From Diorhabda sublineata (taxonomy: Eukaryota > Arthropoda > Insecta > Coleoptera > Chrysomelidae), in assembly GCF_026230105.1 (NCBI RefSeq), contig NC_079483.1:17167312-17231311 (forward strand): a stretch of DNA of 64,000 nucleotides, written 5' to 3'. Shown piece by piece: positions 58,420 to 64,000 of this stretch. The translations under genes were made by a program, and so were the position numbers. How positions within the stretch are numbered: the stretch's first letter is position 1; every line of letters begins with the position of its first letter. The notes under the pieces were generated by a model, which worked only from the letters and a program-made list of their open reading frames with translations, was not told the origin of the DNA and made no database searches.

Positions 58420-59010
58420 TTGCGACTAATGCGTGTTAGTACTTCGTCGTTGGCGATTCTGTCAGCCCAGGTTATCTTCAGGATGCGTCTGTAGAGCCAC
58501 GTCTCAAAGTTTTTTGATCATTTGAGCTTCCGAAGTCCAAGTTTCCACTTTCTAGAGCAGCACTGACCACACATAACATTCCACGAATCCTATTCTGACG
58601 TGGAAGTTTAGATTTCTGTTTAATAATTGTCAACAGCTTTCTTTTACAACCAATGCGTCTTAGTACTTCGTCGTTGGTGATTCTATATCTTCAAGATGCG
58701 TCTGTAGAGCCACATCTCAAAGTTTTTTTATTCATTTGAGCTTCCAAAGTCCAAGTTTCCACTTTCTAGAGCAGCACTGACCACATATAACATACCATGA
58801 ATCCTATTCTGACATGGAGACTTAGATTTCTGTTTGAGGAGTGCTTGATAAATACCTTTGGAGTCATTTCAATTCTGATCTTGATTTCCTCGTCTGGATC
58901 CATTTGAGCGTTTATGATTGAACCAAGATACTTATAACCATGAATTTACATTTCACATTCTCGGTTGATTCTCTATAATAGGATTTGAAGATTTTCTTCG
59001 CTCTCATATA
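58420..59010 (-). pseudogene. LINE RT C-terminal region with a partial tandem duplication
   Basis: In minus-strand order ESEENLQILL and INREC lead to YKYLGSIINAQMDPDEEIKI, then SLHVRIGF, YMWSVLL, VETWTLEAQM, then RRILKI-type sequence and TNDEVLRRIG. This is the YKYLGSxINxxxDPDEEIKxRIExAR...LYGxETWTL...VTNDEVLRRIG order of an RTE/CR1-like insect LINE. From about 58640 downwards the NRNLNFHVRIGFVECYVWSV to NDEVLxRI section appears a second time (58420-58640), so about 215 bp are duplicated in tandem. Both copies carry stops. Confidence 0.7.
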
Positions 59011-59235
59011 AATTTTAGTTGTAATCTCTGCACTTCTGTAGTGGTACTGAATTACCGAACTCGTATCTAATCTTTGATTAATCGCAAGCTCGAAATTCAT
59101 CTCCAGATAGCTCGCAGCTATCACAAGAAGCCGATATAAGCATTTTTGGACAAAATTCTTCTCCCATATCATTAAGAAACTCACTATTTTTCAAGTAGAG
59201 TTGCTTACAGCACACAAACGTGCTAAGGATACAAA
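59011..59235. other. Probable upstream extension of the minus-strand LINE
   Basis: A 90-codon minus-strand frame covers 58912-59184, but it is not in the frame that carries the LINE motifs. Confidence 0.3.
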
Positions 59236-59700
59236 CCTAGGTAAATAACTAAGCAGCTTTGAAAGACTTGAAGGCTATTGAATTCATGTTTAAGCTAGCG
59301 TGTCGACAAATTCTAGAAGCTCTAGGTATCATAAAGAAAGTAACCCTGATGTGGCTATCAAGGTACCAGGATGTACCCTCCAATAAAGAAGCCGAGAGTC
59401 TTGCCAAAAAGATGTGGCTTCTTATTTTGGACTACGGCGTTATGAGACATTAAACCAGAAGTTGATCTTCTGATGGAACATCGCTCATACTTAAGACGAT
59501 TGGCTTGATTGAGAACGACAACTGTAAATTGTACTAACAAGCCATAGAGATGTCACGGGATTTAAGTTGTTGGAAAATGGTACAAATCCAAGAACAAGAG
59601 ATGTAGGGCCACGCACAAAGTAGTTAATGACGTTTATGTACTTGTCTAGTTTATAAGGTGTTACGACAAGCGACTGGCTCCAATTTAATTTAATTTAATC
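59236..59700 (+). pseudogene. LINE RNase H end, CxxC tail and 3' end
   Basis: The 64-codon frame at 59259-59453 reads MKDLKAIEFMFKLACRQILE, then KKVTLMWLSRYQDVPSNKEA and ESLAKK. This matches ALKALxSxxxxSKLVxECxxxLNELxxxNKVTLMWVPGHQGVxGNEEADxLAK, with PGH mutated to SRY and GNE to SNK. About 30 bases on, after the frame ends, LKTIGLIENDNCKLY resembles the LxxIGLxxDxxCRLC knuckle. The remnant closes on AATTTAATTTAATTTAATC at 59686-59700, probably the 3' microsatellite tail of the element. Confidence 0.6.
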
Positions 59701-61842
59701 AAAGGATAAATAAATTACAAGACTATGCATAGATTATTTAGAATCTAACCGAAACAACAATTAATTTATATCCCTTAACAACACTGACCTGCTCGGCTAG
59801 AGCTGGAAAATATACCATAACTCTTTCTCGACCCCGGAATCATTATAATTTGACTTTACGACCGGCGTTATCACAGTCGGGCATGCATAGCTTTACTCGA
59901 TATAATTGAATCTAGTGGAAAATTCAAAATAACAATTATAACATTTGTATAATAGATGAAATATGAATTTTCGTTTTGTGTAAATGAAAAAGCTGTTTAA
60001 ATCGAATTGATTCAACTGTGTTTTAGTAATTTCAATTTCAACATTCAGTTTGAAAATATTTATATTGTTGGCAAATGATATGGGATGCTTTTACTAAGAA
60101 AAAACAGACCCATCGACTTATTCCGACCTCCACCACCACTACGGAAAGTTAAATTACTACCTAACCTAGATGTTTCTAGAATATCGTCAAGGGTTCAAAC
60201 AGGAATATTCCTCGGAGTGCTCAATCCGTATAAGAACCAACTAAGCATGTATTCTTAGTGTGCCTGCGCTTCAACATAACTTCATAACAACTAGGAAGCT
60301 GTATTTGGAAAAGAAGTAACGCCTGGTAATATACTGTCAAAGGAAACGTCTCGAACACCTACGAATACGGTCACTGATGTTCTTGAATCTTGTACAGAAC
60401 TGTGGCAATAGAAAGAAGAATATTAATCGTCTATCAGATCTCTAGATAGTGGTAGAATTTTCTATTTAGCACCTAGTGGACATTATCGAGTCCGTGCTTT
60501 TCTTAATTACAGCTACAAACTTTTATCATTGTCCACTCAACTTGATATCAGATATGAAAGTGAATTGATCGAGAAATGAAGTTGTTTTAGCGAAAAATTT
60601 TAAACAGTATTTATAATTATATCCAAACATAGTTTAGGAGCGAAAAAATCAGATCTATCGATGTCCACGTATCCACAAATGTGTATCACACTATAAAATT
60701 GTCTTCACGATTGTGTGTAAAGAATAGCAGTTAAATGTTGAGATGAAAATGGTTCTTTCGAGTTTACACTAGGGAGTTATGTTAGATTGAATCGATTGGT
60801 ATAAACCGATCACGCCTATTTATTACACACTTTTATTACCTGATACCTGGCCAAATCCCTATCAGTTGAGGGTTATAATCTTTTATCGGCTATGTAAGGG
60901 AGCACACGAAATTTTCTAACCTAATTCTATAATAACATAACACCCTACGCATAAAGGGATTACAACTCGTGTAACGTACAATACTTTTTCTACGCATGCC
61001 ACTTAAGAAATCGTGTCCTATTTTTAAAGAAATTGCATAATGTGCTGCCTACATTTAGGGGCATCACTTTTTCAATCCTAAATACCTATATCTCGCTAAT
61101 ACTGAAAGTTTTTATGTTTTTTAATTGACTAAATTTGTTTAAATAAATCAAATAAAGTCTTACGTAAATTAAAAATTCAACCAAGAAGTTTTCTTCTCAA
61201 AACGCGCGTAGGTTATGTGATCTAATTGTCAAATGTCATTTACAAAGAATGTTGACAGTGCGATTTTTGACGTTTACAGACATGGACGTAGAATAAAAAA
61301 CGTATAAGTCATTATTTTAAGTTTGAAAGTGATTTGGGGTGTTCAAGTTTCCCAAAATTGATTGCGGATTCACTTGAAACAACGAGAAATATGATTAGAA
61401 TGCTTTAAATGTGATTATCAATTAAAACAGATGATATTAGTGGTATATTTCAATTCAAACTATAATTGATTATACCATTGATATAATAAAGGGCGACACC
61501 GATGGTCAAATATTCATTTTCAAATAACATTACGTGTTCAATTGAATTTTCCAGAGAGTAGTGGAATATTATTATTAACCACATATATGTGCTTGAATGT
61601 GTTACAGCGGAATTTAATATAGGAAGACCTCTCCGCATCTAAATCCTGAATTTACAGGTGTCGGATGTATTCTATTAGATATTGGAACATAATAATAATA
61701 AAAAGAAAATTTTCAGGTTCATATAATGGAAAATCCGGGATATCTGCTTATTTTCTTTTTTGTCGAAATAAGAAATTATGGAAATATTATCTCTTTTTGA
61801 TAGTATATGAAGTTTCTACGAAGTTTTTTTTATAATATAATA
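59701..61842. other. No supported gene
   Basis: AT-rich sequence with a few less AT-rich patches (60100-60330). TGACA/TGTCA words cluster at 61225-61275. No motif was recognised. Confidence 0.4.
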
Positions 61843-62220
61843 AAAGGCGGTAGTTGTTGTTACGATTCATCTCGACTGTAACTCAAAGATGGAAGTCGTA
61901 CTACTACGGTTTATCTTGACAGTAGCTTAAAAGCGAGAGTTGTAGTACTACGGTTTATCTCTACTGTAACTTAAAGGCGGGAGTCGTAGTACTACGATTT
62001 AACTAGACTGTAATTTAAAGGTGGGAGTCGTACTACTACGGTTTATCTTGACAGTAGCTTAAAAGCGAGAGTTGTAGTACTACGTAATATCTCGATTGTA
62101 GATCAAAGACGGTAGTTGTAGTACTGCGATTTATCTGGACTCTAACTCAAAGGCGGGAGTCGTAGTACTACGATTTAACTCAACTGTAACTTAAAGGTGG
62201 GAGTCGTATTAGTACGATTT
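61843..62220. repeat. 44-bp minisatellite, ~8.6 copies
   Basis: The consensus unit reads roughly AAAGGCGGGAGTCGTAGTAC then TACGATTTATCTCGACTGTAACTT. The first copy is 42 bp and the last is a 28-bp partial from 62193. Each unit has the near-palindrome GTAGTACTAC. Copies 2 and 5 are nearly identical, as are copies 4 and 8, and copies 3 and 6 share their first 24 bases. This suggests that blocks of several units were duplicated together. Confidence 0.95.
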
Positions 62221-63963
62221 GCAGCTACATCACGCAATATATGCATAACTTTACATTTGAATGTAGTATGTTTTGTGGTTTGAAGTTGTTTGGTTATTCA
62301 AATCCTAAATTCAGTAAATTTTGAAAATAGTTTTATATGAGGTACGATAAGCACTCGAGTTTTTCCACTAATTCCAAAAATTATACATCAATAGAATAAA
62401 GTCGATGCTCCATCCAAATTAGAACCGTTTTTCCATCGAACGGGGTTAAACTAAATAAACAATTCTACAAGCAAAGTTGAAATGATAAATAAATTGATAG
62501 AACCCTGTAAACGTTTCTCCAATTCTCTCTCAAGTAATTATTTCTTGAATATAATTGAAGGATAATCACAATTCAACTAATACAATATCGCCTGGAAATG
62601 TACGTTTGAATTTGGAACTTTGAAATTGAAGGATTAAAACCCTCGGGAAACTACACTAACAACTAAGTATTCGGACAAGAAGTTGTTAACTCATCAATGT
62701 ACAAAATTTGTGCCTACTTGTTTGTATAACATTCGACCAAGAGCTTTGAGAAATGTGGTTTAATTATTCATTATGACATCTCAAAACGTTGATTTTAATA
62801 GTGCGACATTCAATATACAGTGCGGATTTTGCGTACCCAAGTAACGATCATTTGACATTTTCGTTTTCCTCAACAATTGTTTTAATAGTTTCAAATGTAC
62901 CCATAATCTCAAAATGATTTTTCATAGCTGCTTGAGATATTTTTGACGAATTATATGTCCATCCTGAAGCTTTTCCTTCTTTTCTTTGACGCTTCGTAGT
63001 CTGTTGACATACTGACATCCCATCTTCCTTGGTAACGTCTCTCTATATGTCACGTACACCCTTGTGAAATATTTTACCTTCTTATTCACTGTAGGCACCC
63101 TATTTTAAGGGAAATATTCAATATGGAAGTGTGAGAAGGGAAATTTTAAGCCCATCTTGCACCCTTGGAGTTTGGACATTAGTTTTATATTCGGGATTCT
63201 TGGTATTACCCAAAAACTTCTACACGATATTTTTAAAAGAATCCCATGTATATTTTTCGATTTCTACCGTTGATTCAGGCAAGAGGGGATCAGGGAAAAG
63301 TTTTCTTATGTCGGAGCCAGTGAAAAAACTTCTTTCGACTTCGCTTCAGACAATTTCAGAAACTTAGAGACTATAAATCAAAAAGAATCCCCGTTTCTGC
63401 CGGAACCAAAGTGGTTTTTCTCGCAAGGAGCTGAACCGTGTTATGGTGTAGCTCTCTGTTTCCTTGCAAGTGGAATAGTCCTGCCAGATAAGTAAAAACT
63501 TTGACCACAAAGAAACTGGACTGGAATTAGAATTTTTGTTAGTCCATGTACATACGTTAGTGGCATTCATTTCGCAGACTTGATACTTGTAGAAAGAAGT
63601 TACGATAGAAACGATGAAAAGAAAAAAGAATACGAAATAGTTTTGCTATAATAGATTTTTTTATTATAACTTGTTACTGTAATTGTAAAACTTGAACCGT
63701 TTCCAAACAACAAATGTTCATGCACCAATAAATTATCAAAAGATTAGTATGAAGCCCACACATAGTTGCGTTAACAAATAAAACATTCCATTAATGCAAA
63801 AAACGCAATAACAACTTCATTCCTCTTGGGATTGATTATATATTCTGCATACTTCAAGGGGTGCGCCATCCCCGTGTGAAACATTAATTCGATGTTCATC
63901 ATATGCAGAACATCTAAATTAATATACAGCGTATGTACGTAAACTTTAATTAAATATATGGCG
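62221..63963. other. No supported gene
   Basis: Frames at 63131-63367 (plus, 78 codons) and 63364-63570 (minus, 68 codons) lie in a slightly less AT-rich block at 62950-63570. I recognise neither. Confidence 0.35.
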
Positions 63964-64000
63964 TTTCTTTCTTTTTCTGTTTTTTGACTTTGCCTTCCAG
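63964..64000 (+). other. Strong 3' splice-site-like sequence at the window edge
   Basis: The last 37 bases (TTTCTTTCTTTTTCTGTTTT and on to CTTTGCCTTCCAG) form a long pyrimidine tract with no AG until the final CAG. If used, an exon of a plus-strand host gene would start at the next base outside the window, and the sequence upstream would be its intron. Confidence 0.4.

Noticed and set aside
61843..62220. CRISPR-like repeat
   Set aside because: The 44-bp units are contiguous with no unique spacers, and the genome is eukaryotic.
1..64000. tRNA or rRNA genes
   Set aside because: No B-box-like GGTTCGAxTCC with a matching cloverleaf and no rRNA core sequence was noticed on either strand, although a covariance search was not possible.

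Overview
This window is AT-rich animal DNA, most probably from an insect with a large, repeat-laden genome (a beetle would fit, but that is a guess). The reasons are the scattered TTAGG/CCTAA-type repeats, the many decayed mariner copies, and LINE fragments of the Jockey, R1/I and RTE-like kinds that are common in insect genomes. No continuous open frame is longer than about 180 codons and I find no intact host gene. No tRNA, rRNA or CRISPR array was seen. All assignments were made by reading translations by eye, without a database.

Layout. 0.9-1.35 kb: TTAGG-type array with an embedded LINE 3' end (SART/TRAS-like, poly(A) abutting TTAGG), then a small tandem duplication. 2-5.8 kb: decayed LINE RT and RNase H, plus a local repeat family. 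8.6-9.4 kb: minus-strand LINE. 11.8-14.1 kb: two mariner-type elements. 17.9-20.1 kb: a 34-bp perfect inverted repeat, a mariner scrap and a second inverted repeat. 22-27.5 kb: a tyrosine-recombinase-like scrap, three mariner pieces (one with both ends and TA duplications) and a Penelope-like remnant. 29.8-30.7 kb: two LINE RT pieces in opposite orientation. 32.9-33.6 kb: a 643-bp element with 94-bp terminal inverted repeats and TA flanks. 34.7-36.2 kb: hairpin, LINE tail with an internal 140-bp duplication, mariner. 39.0-41.0 kb: four tandem ~0.5-kb units made from the 3' coding end of a LINE. 42-45 kb: mariner, a 5'-truncated Jockey-type LINE with poly(A) and a 12-bp target duplication, and a second copy of the 13-kb mariner family. 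46-52.8 kb: LINE RNase H, a CpG-rich frameshifted protein-like stretch that may derive from a host gene, and two more transposase lineages. 53.9-59.7 kb: mariner scrap, a large fold-back repeat with CCTAA tracts, and three LINE remnants. 61.8-62.2 kb: a 44-bp minisatellite. The last 37 bases look like a 3' splice site, so a host exon may begin just outside the window.

The parts do not work together as a system. The window is best read as intron or intergenic DNA in which many transposons landed, broke down and in places were duplicated. The points of interest are how some of these fragments became tandem or inverted repeats, and the possible host-derived pseudogene at 48.1-49.1 kb.
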